Below are positions 43,719 through 52,933 of a stretch of DNA of 62,822 nucleotides, piece by piece. The notes under the pieces were generated by a model that did no database searches, had not been told where the DNA came from, and saw only the letters and a program-made list of their open reading frames with translations. Source of the stretch: DATAPE01 sp034667525. Its GTDB lineage: Bacteria > Actinomycetota > CADDZG01 > WHSQ01. Within the stretch, counting starts at the first letter, position 1; each line of letters opens with the position of its first letter. The DNA lies in NCBI GenBank assembly GCA_034667525.1, contig JAXDJO010000044.1:1-62822 (forward strand). The letters run 5' to 3'. The position numbers were made by a program, and so were the translations under genes.

Positions 43719-44671
43719 CGCAGCTCCTCCTCTGGCAGAGATCTGCCCTCCTCGAGAAGCACGTCCTCCAGGGTCGGGGTCACGAGGCGCACGTCCTCGA
43801 GCTCATCCATGTCCACCGCGGACATCAGCTTCTCCAGGCGGCGAAGAGCCTCGTCCCGGGGGACCCATGCGCTGATGTGGCGCCCCCTCACGATCGCGCT
43901 GTCGGCGAGGTCGCGGCCGAGGATGGAGGGGTCCAGGGGTCCGTCCTTTGCCGTCACCACCTCGATACGTGTGCGATGAGAAAGCCGGGCTTTCAGCTCT
44001 CCCGGCGTTCCGCTGGCGACGATGCTTCCTCGCTCGACGATCGCGACTCGCTCGAGAACTTGCTCGGCTTCGGTCACATCATGGGTGACTAGGATCAGCG
44101 CCGCCCCCTGCCCGGCGCGAGCCGCCAGCATCTGCCAGATCCGCTTCCGGAGGCCGGGATCGATATCGGCAGTTGGCTCGTCGAGGATGACCACAGGCAG
44201 ATCACCCACAAGCGTCATGGCGATCTGCACCAATCGGCGCTGACCGCCGGACAGCTTTCTTAGCTGCCGTCCAGCTACGGTCCCGAGGTCCAGCTTGTCG
44301 AGTAGATCGCCAGCCTGCACATGGGCCGATCGCTTTCCCAGTCCCCGCAGCATCCCGGTCCAAGAGACGGCTTCCTGGACGCGGAGCTCACCCAACGATG
44401 GGAGTCCCTGCGGAAGATAAGCGGCGGTTCGGGCGACCTCAGTGGCGCTCATGGCGTGCAAGTCGTCGCCGAACAGACGCACCTCACCCGAGGTGGGGGC
44501 CATCAAACCCACCAACTGCCTGACCAGCGTCGTCTTTCCCGCACCGTTTCGCCCCAGGAGCCCGAATGCTTCGCCCGGGTGCACCACAAAGGAGATGTCG
44601 TTGTTTGCCACCACCGAAGGAGAGCGGTAGACCTTGCTGAGGTGCGTCACCTCGTAGGCGGGAGAGGGCAC
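43715..44671 (-). CDS. ABC-2 type transporter ATP-binding protein
   Basis: A 318-residue ATPase. Walker A is GRNGAGKTTL, the Q-loop AYLPQG, signature LSGGQRRLVQIAM, Walker B VVILDEPTADIDP and H-loop LVTHDVTEAE. A C-terminal extension ends LVTPTLEDVLLEEGR, as in drug and lantibiotic exporters. Its ATG follows directly on the era stop with no gap, so the exporter is embedded in the essential era operon, an unusual place for a transporter. Confidence 0.9.
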   Translation of the reverse strand: MPSPAYEVTHLSKVYRSPSVVANNDISFVVHPGEAFGLLGRNGAGKTTLVRQLVGLMAPTSGEVRLFGDDLHAMSATEVARTAAYLPQGLPSLGELRVQEAVSWTGMLRGLGKRSAHVQAGDLLDKLDLGTVAGRQLRKLSGGQRRLVQIAMTLVGDLPVVILDEPTADIDPGLRKRIWQMLAARAGQGAALILVTHDVTEAEQVLERVAIVERGSIVASGTPGELKARLSHRTRIEVVTAKDGPLDPSILGRDLADSAIVRGRHISAWVPRDEALRRLEKLMSAVDMDELEDVRLVTPTLEDVLLEEGRSLPEEELR

Positions 44672-45571
44672 TCAGAACCCGAGTCGGTGGAGCGACTGTG
44701 GCCTGCGCTGCCAATCCTTCTCTACCTTCACGCGAAGGTCGAGAAACACGTGACGACCGAACAGTGTCTCGATCTCTTCGCGCGCCTCGCTCCCTACAAG
44801 TTTGAGCGTGCTTCCTCCTTTGCCGATCACGATGCCCTTCTGAGAATTTCGTTCCACATAGATGTTTGCCCGTATCTCGAGCAAACCATCGGCGCGTTCT
44901 TCGTAATCGTCGGTTACCACTGCTATCGAATGGGGGAGCTCATCGTCTGTTCGCCTTAATAGTTTCTCCCTTACCAGCTCTGCCACGAACACGGGCGGGG
45001 GTTGATCACTCCGGGTACCGGGGGGGTAATAGCGTGGCCCGGCTGGAAGCCGCCCGAGGATCAGCCGCTCCAGGATGTCAACTCCTTCACCATTGCGCGC
45101 CGAGAGGGGCACGAACTCCTCGAAATCGCCCAACTCGGAGGCAGCTATCAAACCTGCTGCCACCCCTTGGGGGGATAACAGATCGATCTTATTGAGCACC
45201 AGGAAGGTAGGGCGCTGCGCGGCTTTCAGATCGGAGGCAACCCTCTGGTCTCCCCGGCCGACGCCGGCGCGCCCGTCAACGACGAAGATCGCAACGTCGA
45301 CATCCGCCCACGCCTCGCGCACGACTTCGTTGAGCCGGTCCCCCAGCGCCGTGCGGGGCTTGTGATACCCAGGCGTGTCCACCAAGATCGCCTGGGCCCC
45401 GGGGGCGTCGAGGATCCCCCGGATGGCAGATCGGGTGGTCTGCGGCTTGTCCGAGGTGATGGCAACCTTGTCGCCCACCAGCGCATTCACGAGGCTCGAC
45501 TTCCCGACGTTCGGCCGCCCCACCACGCCGACGAATCCGGAGTGGAAGCCGGGATCCTCCGCGCTATCCAA
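44672..45571 (-). CDS. era: GTPase Era
   Basis: A 299-residue GTPase for 16S rRNA and 30S maturation. The G motifs are GRPNVGKSSLVN (G1), PQTTR (G2), VDTPGYHKP (G3) and LNKIDLL (G4), with PLSARNGEGVD (G5). The KH domain has RNSQKGIVIGKGGSTLKLVG followed by FLDLRVKVEKDW. It overlaps the corC-like gene by eight bases. Full length and ordinary. Confidence 0.97.
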   Translation of the reverse strand: MDSAEDPGFHSGFVGVVGRPNVGKSSLVNALVGDKVAITSDKPQTTRSAIRGILDAPGAQAILVDTPGYHKPRTALGDRLNEVVREAWADVDVAIFVVDGRAGVGRGDQRVASDLKAAQRPTFLVLNKIDLLSPQGVAAGLIAASELGDFEEFVPLSARNGEGVDILERLILGRLPAGPRYYPPGTRSDQPPPVFVAELVREKLLRRTDDELPHSIAVVTDDYEERADGLLEIRANIYVERNSQKGIVIGKGGSTLKLVGSEAREEIETLFGRHVFLDLRVKVEKDWQRRPQSLHRLGF

Positions 45572-46844
45572 CCGGCTGCGGTTCGAGCTCCGGTGGAAGC
45601 TTGGTTATGACAACCTTCTGTATCCGGCGCCCGGTTACCCGTTCGGTCCGGAACTCCAACGAATCGAATCGCACGGTCTCCCCCGTCACCGGAACCCTGC
45701 CGATCAGCCCGAATACGAGGCCACCGACCGTGTCCCACTCGTCATCCGGAAGCTGGGCACCCAGCAGCTCGTTGACGTCGTCGATCGACAACCTCCCATC
45801 GACGCGCATGCTCACGTCATCGATCGGTTCTACGAGAGGCTCTTCTTTGTCGTACTCGTCCACGATCTCGCCGACTATCTCTTCGATCACATCTTCGATC
45901 GTGCACAGTCCCGCGGTCCCGCCGTATTCGTCGATGACGATGACCATGTGGACACGCTCCTTCTGCATCTCGCGAAGGAGATCGGCGACTTTCTTCTGCT
46001 CCGGTACAAAAGTAGCGGGACGCCCCAACGCGGCCACCGTGTCGGGTTGATCCCTCTCCTGATGGATGCTCTTGAGCAGGTCCTTTGCATAAAGGATGCC
46101 GACGATGTTGTCGGTGTCACCTTCATAGATCGGAACGCGCGAGAAACCCGCATCTATCACTCTGTCCAGCGCGTCATGCAGCGAGACCTCCGAAGGCAGC
46201 GTCACCATGTCGGGCCGGGGCACCATCACCTCCCTTACGACGGTGTCCCCGAACTCGAAGATGGAATGGATCAACTCCTTCTCGTCTTCCTCGATGCTCC
46301 CTTCTTCTTCAGCCACGTCGACGGTGTGACGGATCTCTTCCTCGGTCACGAAGGGCCCGCTGGGAAGACCATGACCAGGCAGCAGCACCATCGCCGCGTT
46401 GGCCACGAGGATCAACAGTTTCGACAGCGGTTGAAGGATGCGCCCGAACAGCAAAACGGGACGAGCCATGAGCAAAGCCGCCCGGTCGGTGCGCTGCACC
46501 GTGAACGTCTTTGGCACCGCTTCCGCAAAGACGAATATGACAAAGGTCATCACGCCGGCGGCCACGGCCTCGCCCGCTTTGTGGAAGTGGCGGATCGCAA
46601 GACCTGTGGCTATGGCCGTTGCGCCGGTATGCGCGATGAGCGTCAACAGCAGCACCACGGTGAGGAAGGGAGCGGGCTCCTCCGCGATCCGTTGGAGAGC
46701 CAGCGCAGACTTGCTCTTTCGCTCCTGGGCCAGGTGGTGGGCACGCACTCTGCTGACGCGCGAGATAGCAGTTTCCGACAGCGCGGTGAAAGCCGCAAAG
46801 CTAAGAAGGACAACGATGACGATGATCCCGGAGAGATCGCTCAT
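45564..46844 (-). CDS. CNNM/CorC-type membrane protein with CBS domains
   Basis: A 426-residue protein. The DUF21/CNNM membrane domain has three or four helices (LSGIIVIVVLLSFAAFTALSE at the start). A tandem CBS pair follows (VREVMVPRPDMVTL; GFSRVPIYEGDTDNIVGILY; VIVIDEYGGTAGLCTIEDVIEEIVGEI), and a CorC_HlyC domain ends the chain. Members are implicated in Mg2+/Co2+ efflux. It sits between ybeY (one-base overlap) and era, a conserved actinobacterial position. Confidence 0.92.
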   Translation of the reverse strand: MSDLSGIIVIVVLLSFAAFTALSETAISRVSRVRAHHLAQERKSKSALALQRIAEEPAPFLTVVLLLTLIAHTGATAIATGLAIRHFHKAGEAVAAGVMTFVIFVFAEAVPKTFTVQRTDRAALLMARPVLLFGRILQPLSKLLILVANAAMVLLPGHGLPSGPFVTEEEIRHTVDVAEEEGSIEEDEKELIHSIFEFGDTVVREVMVPRPDMVTLPSEVSLHDALDRVIDAGFSRVPIYEGDTDNIVGILYAKDLLKSIHQERDQPDTVAALGRPATFVPEQKKVADLLREMQKERVHMVIVIDEYGGTAGLCTIEDVIEEIVGEIVDEYDKEEPLVEPIDDVSMRVDGRLSIDDVNELLGAQLPDDEWDTVGGLVFGLIGRVPVTGETVRFDSLEFRTERVTGRRIQKVVITKLPPELEPQPVG

Positions 46845-47278
46845 CAGGCGTGTTGAGGGTCAAAGGAGGCCAGGACCTCTTCGAGGCGCCGCTCCATCCT
46901 GTTGCCGTCTTCAACTCCCTGATGGTCGTATCCGAGAAGGTGCAAGATTCCGTGCACGCACAGTGTCTCGAGCTCCCGATCCAGTGAATGGCCCAGCTTG
47001 CGTGCGTTATTGCGAGCGACCTGGGGGCACATCACGACATCACCTAGGACCATCGTGTCCTCGTCTTCTTCCATCATCGGGAAGGCAAGAACGTCAGTGG
47101 GATAGTCATCCCCGGCGAAGCGAGCGTTGAGCCGCCGGATATGGCTTGGAGTCACAAGGAGGATCGACAGCTCGGCTCCGTCATCGATCTGCTCAGAAGC
47201 GAGCGCATGGCGAGCGAGAATCGAGAGCCGGACCTCATCAACGGCCAGATCCTGCTCGTTCGCCACGAAGACGTTCAT
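46844..47278 (-). CDS. ybeY: Endoribonuclease YbeY
   Basis: A 144-residue metal-dependent RNase for rRNA processing and ribosome quality control. The zinc motif HGILHLLGYDH is intact (His x3), preceded by the RLNARFAGDDYPTDVLAFPM and GDVVMCPQVA segments. Overlaps phoH (ATGA) and the corC-like gene. Confidence 0.96.
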   Translation of the reverse strand: MNVFVANEQDLAVDEVRLSILARHALASEQIDDGAELSILLVTPSHIRRLNARFAGDDYPTDVLAFPMMEEDEDTMVLGDVVMCPQVARNNARKLGHSLDRELETLCVHGILHLLGYDHQGVEDGNRMERRLEEVLASFDPQHA

Positions 47279-48243
47279 CGGGCTTCGGAGTAGAGCCGAT
47301 AAGCCTCGACGATGTCCTGAACGATCTTATGTCGCACCACATCGCGTGCGTCCAGATGCATGAAAGAAACACCAGGTATGTCATTGAGGATCTCTTCGAC
47401 CACGACCAACCCAGAGCGCGCGCCCTGCGGCAAGTCGACCTGCGTCACATCGCCGGTCACCACGGCTCTGGACCCAAAGCCCAACCGAGTCAGGAACATC
47501 TTCATCTGCTCGGGGGTCGTGTTCTGAGCTTCGTCGAGGATGATGAAAGCGTCGTTGAGTGTGCGGCCGCGCATGAATGCGAGTGGGGCGATCTCGACGG
47601 TCCCCTGCTCGACGTACCTGTGGAAGGTATCGGGATCGAGCATCTCGTAAAGAGCGTCGTAGAGCGGTTTGAGGTAGGGATCTATCTTGGCGGCCAGGTC
47701 ACCTGGAAGGAATCCCAATCGCTCCCCCGCTTCCACCGCAGGCCGGGTGAGCACGATCCGAGAAACCATCTTTGCGCGCAATGCCTGGATGGCCATGGCG
47801 ACCGCCAGGTAGGTCTTGCCGCTACCGGCCGGCCCGATGCCAAACACGATCGTGTTGTTGCGGATGCAATCGACGTACTTCTTCTGTCCCCCGGTTTTGG
47901 GCCGGACCGGCTTGCCTGCCTGCGTGATAACGACCGTGTCTCCCAGGATCTGCGACGGCAAGCCGGCCTCGTCACCACCCTTGATCATGTCGATCGAGCG
48001 GTGCACGGACTCGCTGGTGAGGACGTGGCCCTGGTCGAGAAGGCTTAGAAGCTCCTCGAACAACTTGGACACGCGCTCAGTCTCAACAGCATCCCCGGTG
48101 AGCGCGATCTCGTTTCCGCGAACGAGGATCTTCGTATCGAAGGCGGCCTCGATCAGCTTGAGAAGTTCGTCTCTGGCCCCCACCAGGGCAACCATGTCCT
48201 GGTTGCCGGGAACGAGGATCTTCACTTGAGTATTGGTAAGCAT
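47275..48243 (-). CDS. phoH: PhoH-family ATPase
   Basis: A 322-residue RecA-like P-loop ATPase linked to RNA metabolism. An N-terminal KH-like segment precedes Walker A GIGPAGSGKTYLAVAMA, TRPAVEAGERLGFLPGDL, DEAQNTTPEQMKMFLTRLG (Walker B) and VVTGDVTQVDLP. It overlaps ybeY by four bases, as in many bacteria. Confidence 0.96.
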   Translation of the reverse strand: MLTNTQVKILVPGNQDMVALVGARDELLKLIEAAFDTKILVRGNEIALTGDAVETERVSKLFEELLSLLDQGHVLTSESVHRSIDMIKGGDEAGLPSQILGDTVVITQAGKPVRPKTGGQKKYVDCIRNNTIVFGIGPAGSGKTYLAVAMAIQALRAKMVSRIVLTRPAVEAGERLGFLPGDLAAKIDPYLKPLYDALYEMLDPDTFHRYVEQGTVEIAPLAFMRGRTLNDAFIILDEAQNTTPEQMKMFLTRLGFGSRAVVTGDVTQVDLPQGARSGLVVVEEILNDIPGVSFMHLDARDVVRHKIVQDIVEAYRLYSEAR

Positions 48244-48302
48244 GTATGCCTTGGGAAGTTTAAGGCTTCGAGAACGACTTTTGGGCCCGATCGGAGCAAG
48301 CT

Positions 48303-48647
48303 CTAGCCCGGCGGCCAGCTCATGGGACGACCCCCGATGAGGTGAAAGTGGAGGTGGTCGACGCTCTGGCCCGCCTCCGGGCCGATGTTCGTAACGACGC
48401 GATGACCCGTCTCTACCCCCTCGTCGGCGGCGAGCCTCTTGATCAGTCCAAAGGTCTCCGCCAGCAATTCTCCATCCTCCGGTCCCAGCTCTGATGCCGA
48501 GGAGATGTGACGCTTCGGTATCAGCAGGATGTGGGTCGGCGCGACAGGAGCGATGTCCCGGAAAGCGAGAACGGTGCCCGATTCCGCGATCACGTCCGCC
48601 TCGAGCTCCCCCGCGACGATCTTGCAGAAGAGACAGTCCTCAGTCAT
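48303..48647 (-). CDS. HIT-family (HinT-like) nucleotide hydrolase
   Basis: A 114-residue histidine-triad protein. CLFCKIVAGEL and VLAFRDIAPVAPTHILLIPK at the N-terminus are followed by the active-site HLHFHLIGG. HinT proteins cleave AMP-lysine or aminoacyl-AMP phosphoramidates. The start overlaps the methylthiotransferase stop by eight bases. Confidence 0.95.
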   Translation of the reverse strand: MTEDCLFCKIVAGELEADVIAESGTVLAFRDIAPVAPTHILLIPKRHISSASELGPEDGELLAETFGLIKRLAADEGVETGHRVVTNIGPEAGQSVDHLHFHLIGGRPMSWPPG

Positions 48648-49944
48648 CTATGCTCCCGGGCTCCACAAGCTCGGCCCCCCTGATGCCATCCGCTCTGACT
48701 TCTCTGCCTCTCACGGTGACCAGACCCCCGAGCAAGCCCGAGCCTTCGAACCAGACTCGCACGTAATCACTCGTCTGGCCGGAGCAGACTCGCACTCCAT
48801 CCACGTCGCGTTCATCTTCCACTAACACCTCGAGTGGAGGCCCGACATGCTCCTGCAGGAAGCGTTGCCGAATCGCGTTCCCCACCTCTATGAGCTTCTT
48901 CGAACGCTGCTTCTTCACCTCAGGGGACACGGCGTCCGTCATCGCAGCAGCTTTGGTATCGGGGCGTGCGGAATATCTGAAAACGTGCAACTTCGAGAAC
49001 TGCAGGAGCTTCACGACGTTCACCGTCGCGTCGAAGGCCTCCTCCGTCTCGGTTGGAAACCCGACGATGATGTCGGTCGCGAGGGCCAGCCCGGAGATCC
49101 CATCCCGAGCACGCTGGAGCGCGGCCACGTAATCGTCGATCCGGTAGGGACGATTCATATCGCCGAGCACCCCATCGTCGCCCGATTGCATCGGCACGTG
49201 CAGATACCTGCACATGCGGGGCTCGGAGGCGAAGAAGGCAATGAGCTCGTCGGTCAGGTGCCGGGAGAGGATCGAGGACAACCGCAGCCGCTCGACACCC
49301 TGCACCGCCAGCAGACTCTCGAACAATCGCACCAGGCTGCGCTCGTCACCACCTCGGTCGTAGTCGTACTTACCGAGGTGGACGCCCGTGAGCACGAGCT
49401 CCCGGGCTCCCGAGGCCACTCGAGCTCTCGCTTCCGCAACGAGATCGTCTTCGTTCATAGATCGCAGAGGACCGCGCGTCTTGGGAATGATGCAGAAGGT
49501 GCACCACTCGTCGCAGCCCGTCTGCGCCTTCAGGTTGGCACGAACGCGTACACGATCGGCGGTCGAGGCTATCGGGGGGCCGATCCGCAGCAACGCTTCT
49601 GTTCCCTGTGCTCGGCTCAAGACTTCGCCTATCCGGTCCTTGTCATCGTTACCGACGATCACATCGACTCCATCAATGGACTCGATGTCTTCACGATTCG
49701 ACACTGCGTAACAGCCGGCCACCACGACTTTGGCGCGCGGGTGACTCTTTATCGCTCTACGGATGGCCATGCGAGAACCCTTGGTTGCCTCGCGCGTTAC
49801 CGTGCAGGTGTTGATGATGACGAGGTCCGGCTCTCCGCCGTCAGCCACCGATCCGATCCCTTGCGCCGCCAGCTGCTCGGCCATCTGATCGGACTCCGCC
49901 TGGTTCAGGCGACAACCGAGCGTGGTGAACGCGACCGAGGACAT
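48640..49944 (-). CDS. Radical SAM methylthiotransferase, MtaB type
   Basis: A 434-residue methylthiotransferase likely converting t6A37 to ms2t6A37 in tRNA. The N-terminal UPF0004 domain has TLGCRLNQAESDQM, INTCTVTREA and VVAGCYAV (three cluster-binding Cys). The radical SAM domain has CDEWCTFC (CxxxCxxC), and a TRAM-like end follows. The NTCTVT and GCR.N signature favours MtaB over MiaB or RimO. ATG 49944 begins the conserved sequence; upstream residues in the open frame belong to the rsmE shadow. Confidence 0.9.
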   Translation of the reverse strand: MSSVAFTTLGCRLNQAESDQMAEQLAAQGIGSVADGGEPDLVIINTCTVTREATKGSRMAIRRAIKSHPRAKVVVAGCYAVSNREDIESIDGVDVIVGNDDKDRIGEVLSRAQGTEALLRIGPPIASTADRVRVRANLKAQTGCDEWCTFCIIPKTRGPLRSMNEDDLVAEARARVASGARELVLTGVHLGKYDYDRGGDERSLVRLFESLLAVQGVERLRLSSILSRHLTDELIAFFASEPRMCRYLHVPMQSGDDGVLGDMNRPYRIDDYVAALQRARDGISGLALATDIIVGFPTETEEAFDATVNVVKLLQFSKLHVFRYSARPDTKAAAMTDAVSPEVKKQRSKKLIEVGNAIRQRFLQEHVGPPLEVLVEDERDVDGVRVCSGQTSDYVRVWFEGSGLLGGLVTVRGREVRADGIRGAELVEPGSIDD

Positions 49945-49954
49945 GCGCGGGACG

Positions 49955-50692
49955 CTACCCGATAAGGCAGTAGTGCCACAGCAACGAGCAACAGGCGACC
50001 ACGGGGGCCATCTCGGTGCGGAAGATGCGGGGGCCAAGGGAGACGGGCTCAGCGCCCACGGCGCCCAACTGGTCTGCTTCCTCGGCCGCGAAACCGCCCT
50101 CCGGGCCCACGATGAGGGCGAGGCGTTGGGGATCGATCGGCAGACGCTCTCGAAGCGAGATCGAGGCACCCTCCCACAGGGCCAGAGCGTGTCCTTCATC
50201 GGCGACGTTACTGATGAGGTCTGCCCATGAACCGAAGAAACCGGTCCGCATCACGAAAGGGTTGCGGGACTGCTTGGCGGCCCCGCGAGCGATGGCACGC
50301 CACCGCTCCGCCACCTTGTGGCGCTTGTCGTCGTTCCATCTAACGACGGTGCGGGAGGAATCGAAAACACGCAGCTCGGCGACACCCAGCTGAGCCAGAT
50401 GCTCGACCACCTCATCGAGCTTGCCCGCCTTTGGTGCCGCCTGATAGACGACAACCTCGGGAAGCGGACGAGGATGGTGCTGCTTATCGATGATCTTTGC
50501 CACGACTCGATCACCCCGCACCTCGTCAAGGGAGCATCGAGCGATCGAGCCACCACCGTCTGAGATCCACATCGGCGCCGAGCGCGGGACGCGCAGAACG
50601 TGAAGCGCGTGATGGCTCTCCTCGGGATCGAGCATCACCTCGTCCCCGCGCCAGTCCTCTGAGTGTGCAATGAACCACGGGACTTCGCCCAC
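49955..50692 (-). CDS. rsmE: 16S rRNA m3U1498 methyltransferase
   Basis: A 245-residue SPOUT methyltransferase. An N-terminal PUA-like region (DPEESHHALHVLRV) is followed by AAPKAGKLDEVVEHLAQLGV, RWRAIARGAAKQSRN and the SAM-binding knot LALIVGPEGGFAAEE and SLGPRIFRTEMAPV. Follows dnaJ by 66 bp, a common neighbour. Confidence 0.95.
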   Translation of the reverse strand: MGEVPWFIAHSEDWRGDEVMLDPEESHHALHVLRVPRSAPMWISDGGGSIARCSLDEVRGDRVVAKIIDKQHHPRPLPEVVVYQAAPKAGKLDEVVEHLAQLGVAELRVFDSSRTVVRWNDDKRHKVAERWRAIARGAAKQSRNPFVMRTGFFGSWADLISNVADEGHALALWEGASISLRERLPIDPQRLALIVGPEGGFAAEEADQLGAVGAEPVSLGPRIFRTEMAPVVACCSLLWHYCLIG

Positions 50693-50758
50693 GGACCTGC
50701 TAATGGGTGAGGCGGGGCTTCGGAACAGGGAACAACGGCGCCTTGGCTCTCTCCCGAG

Positions 50759-51841
50759 TCACTGGAACGCGTCCTTGATCTTGTGGAGAAGACCCTTGTG
50801 CCCGACTTCTTCGTCACGCAGCTTGGCAAACCGCCGTATGAGCTCTTCCTGTTCGGCATCGAGATCGAGGGGAGTCTCGACCTTCAGCAGAGCCACGAGA
50901 TCGCCGCGCCCTCTGCCTCTGAGGCGGGGCATCCCCTTGCCGCGCAACGTCAACACCTCGCCGGATTGGGTTCCGGGCCTAATCTCCATGAGCTCGGGCT
51001 CATCGAGCGTCGGGACGTAGATCTGGCCCCCGACGGCGGCAGTGGACATGGCTAGAGTCACTTCGCAACCAAGATCGTCTCCGACCCTCCTGAACACATC
51101 GTGCGGGGTGACCCGGATCAGAACGTAGAGGTCTCCTGAGCGACCCCCGCGCACCCCCGCCTGGCCGCGTCCGGTCACCCTCAGTTGGGCTCCGTCGTCT
51201 ACGCCCGGCGGGATCGACAAGGTCAGTGTCTCGGCCACCTCCACCCTTCCGGCGCCCGAACATCGAGGGCACGGCGAGCTGATCTCCTCGCCACTTCCCC
51301 CACACCGGCTGCAGGTGGTTGCCGTCATGACATTGCCGAACACGGTGCGTCGAACCTGGCGGGTCTCGCCCGACCCCCCGCAGGCGGAACAACGGCTGGG
51401 GAAGGTGCCGGGGGCGGCGCCGCTTCCGCGGCAGTCGGGACACTCCGACAGGGTGCGAACATCGACATCGCGCTCGATCCCGACCGCGGCCTCCTCCAGC
51501 GTCACCTCGACTTCCGCGACCACGTCTGCGCCCCGATCGGGGCCGCGGCGTCCTCCCGAAGCTGCGCCTCCACCGAAGAAGGATGAGAAGAGATCCGAGA
51601 TATCGCCGAATCCACCGAACCCGGGGGCCCCTCGCTCGTCGCCGAACATGTCGTAACGCTGCCGCTTGGCGGGGTCGGATAGCACCTCATAGGCCTGCGT
51701 GATGTCCTTGAAGCGCTCCTCCGCGCCGGGATCGCTGCTGGCGTCGGGATGATGCTGCCGAGCCAAACTGCGGTAGACCCGCTTTATCTCTTCCGAGGAA
51801 GCGTCTCTCGACACGCCCAGGATCTCGTAGGGGTCGGGCAC
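50759..51841 (-). CDS. dnaJ: Chaperone DnaJ (DnaJ2 type)
   Basis: A 360-residue type I DnaJ. The J domain has the HPD motif (LARQHHPDASSDP), followed by a Gly/Phe region (GFGGFGDISDLFSSFFGGG), four CxxCxGxG zinc modules (CPDCRGSG, CSACGGSG, CSRCGGSG, CPRCSGAG) and the C-terminal substrate domains. It stimulates DnaK. It follows hrcA by two bases and would share its CIRCE/HrcA heat-shock control. Confidence 0.96.
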   Translation of the reverse strand: MPDPYEILGVSRDASSEEIKRVYRSLARQHHPDASSDPGAEERFKDITQAYEVLSDPAKRQRYDMFGDERGAPGFGGFGDISDLFSSFFGGGAASGGRRGPDRGADVVAEVEVTLEEAAVGIERDVDVRTLSECPDCRGSGAAPGTFPSRCSACGGSGETRQVRRTVFGNVMTATTCSRCGGSGEEISSPCPRCSGAGRVEVAETLTLSIPPGVDDGAQLRVTGRGQAGVRGGRSGDLYVLIRVTPHDVFRRVGDDLGCEVTLAMSTAAVGGQIYVPTLDEPELMEIRPGTQSGEVLTLRGKGMPRLRGRGRGDLVALLKVETPLDLDAEQEELIRRFAKLRDEEVGHKGLLHKIKDAFQ

Positions 51842-51843
51842 GC

Positions 51844-52887
51844 TTAGCGCTTTCCCGTCAGCATGCGCCCGAGGTTCCCCGCGACCTCGCGCACCGCACC
51901 GATGATGCGACGATAGTCCATCCGGGTCGGGCCGACTACTCCGAGAGATCCGATCGTTCGGTCCTCGGTGCCGTAAGGGGCGGTAACGACGGAGCAGGCC
52001 TGCATCTCCTGGGACTGATTCTCGGCACCGATACGAACGGAAACACTCGGTGCGGCCAGAGATTCGGCCAGCACTTCCAGAACCACCCTCCGGTGCTCGA
52101 GCGCGCCCACGACCTGCTTCACCGTCTCTAGGTCCGGGAACTTTCCGCCGTCCACCATGGTCGAGGTTCCTTCGAGAAACACGCGCTCCGCCTCACGCTG
52201 CGATGTCTCCTTAGCAAGCCCAGCCGCGATCTTCAAAGCCAACTCGCGGAGATCCTCAGGCAGGGTCTGGAGCGAGCTTGCAATCACTTTCGCCGATGCC
52301 TCGAGCTCCTCGCCGACGACAAGGCGCCGCAATGCCGAAGCCGCCCGGTCCAGATCGGGCTGTAGCAGCGAGTCATCGACCAATACAACGTGATTCTCGA
52401 CCCTGCCCATATCGGTGACGACAACAACCATCGCCCTACCCGCTATGAGCCCAACCAGCTCGAGATCGCGGACGATGCTGCGATCGACGGCCGGAGCGAA
52501 AACGACCGCCGCATGATCGGTCAGTGCGGATAGCAAGGATGCCGTCTGGCGCAGCGCATCTTCGAACTCCCACCTGGGTTCCACGAAGAAGCGATGGATG
52601 CGTCGTGCGTCGCCCGGCGAGAGACGGGGGCCGATCGTGAGCGAGTCCACGAAGTGGCGATAACCCACGTCGGTCGGGATGCGCCCCGCGGAAGTGTGAG
52701 GTTGGTAGATGAAGCCCCCTTCCTCGAGGAGGCCCATCTCGTGCCGGGCGGTAGCGGGTGAAATGCCGAGCTTGAAGCGCTCAACCAGCGTTTTCGAACC
52801 GACGGGCTCGCCCGTGGTGACGTAGTGAGACACCAGTGCCCGCAAGATCGCGGACTTCCGGTCGTCAAGAGGAGTGTCTGAAGTCAT
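51844..52887 (-). CDS. hrcA: Heat-inducible transcription repressor HrcA
   Basis: A 347-residue repressor of class I heat-shock genes. The N-terminal winged helix has LDDRKSAILRALVSHYVTTG, GSKTLVERFKLGISPATARH and HTSAGRIPTDVGYRHFVD. A GAF-like middle and dimerisation C-terminus (GPTRMDYRRIIGAVREVA) complete it. HrcA is folded by GroEL and binds CIRCE. A CIRCE element ends 20 bases upstream of the ATG, so it should repress its own operon with dnaJ. Confidence 0.96.
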   Translation of the reverse strand: MTSDTPLDDRKSAILRALVSHYVTTGEPVGSKTLVERFKLGISPATARHEMGLLEEGGFIYQPHTSAGRIPTDVGYRHFVDSLTIGPRLSPGDARRIHRFFVEPRWEFEDALRQTASLLSALTDHAAVVFAPAVDRSIVRDLELVGLIAGRAMVVVVTDMGRVENHVVLVDDSLLQPDLDRAASALRRLVVGEELEASAKVIASSLQTLPEDLRELALKIAAGLAKETSQREAERVFLEGTSTMVDGGKFPDLETVKQVVGALEHRRVVLEVLAESLAAPSVSVRIGAENQSQEMQACSVVTAPYGTEDRTIGSLGVVGPTRMDYRRIIGAVREVAGNLGRMLTGKR

Positions 52888-52906
52888 CCCATCGATGGTA
52901 CCCGCG

Positions 52907-52933
52907 CTGGCACTCTCGCAGCGGGAGTGCTAA
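52907..52933. promoter_or_regulatory. CIRCE operator for HrcA
   Basis: CTGGCACTC, nine bases, GAGTGCTAA. The right arm matches the consensus GAGTGCTAA exactly, and the left arm differs from TTAGCACTC at two positions. It lies 20 bases upstream of the hrcA ATG. The right arm overlaps the stop codon of the upstream zinc-ribbon gene (ends at 52930), so the hrcA promoter must lie inside or at the end of that gene. Confidence 0.88.
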
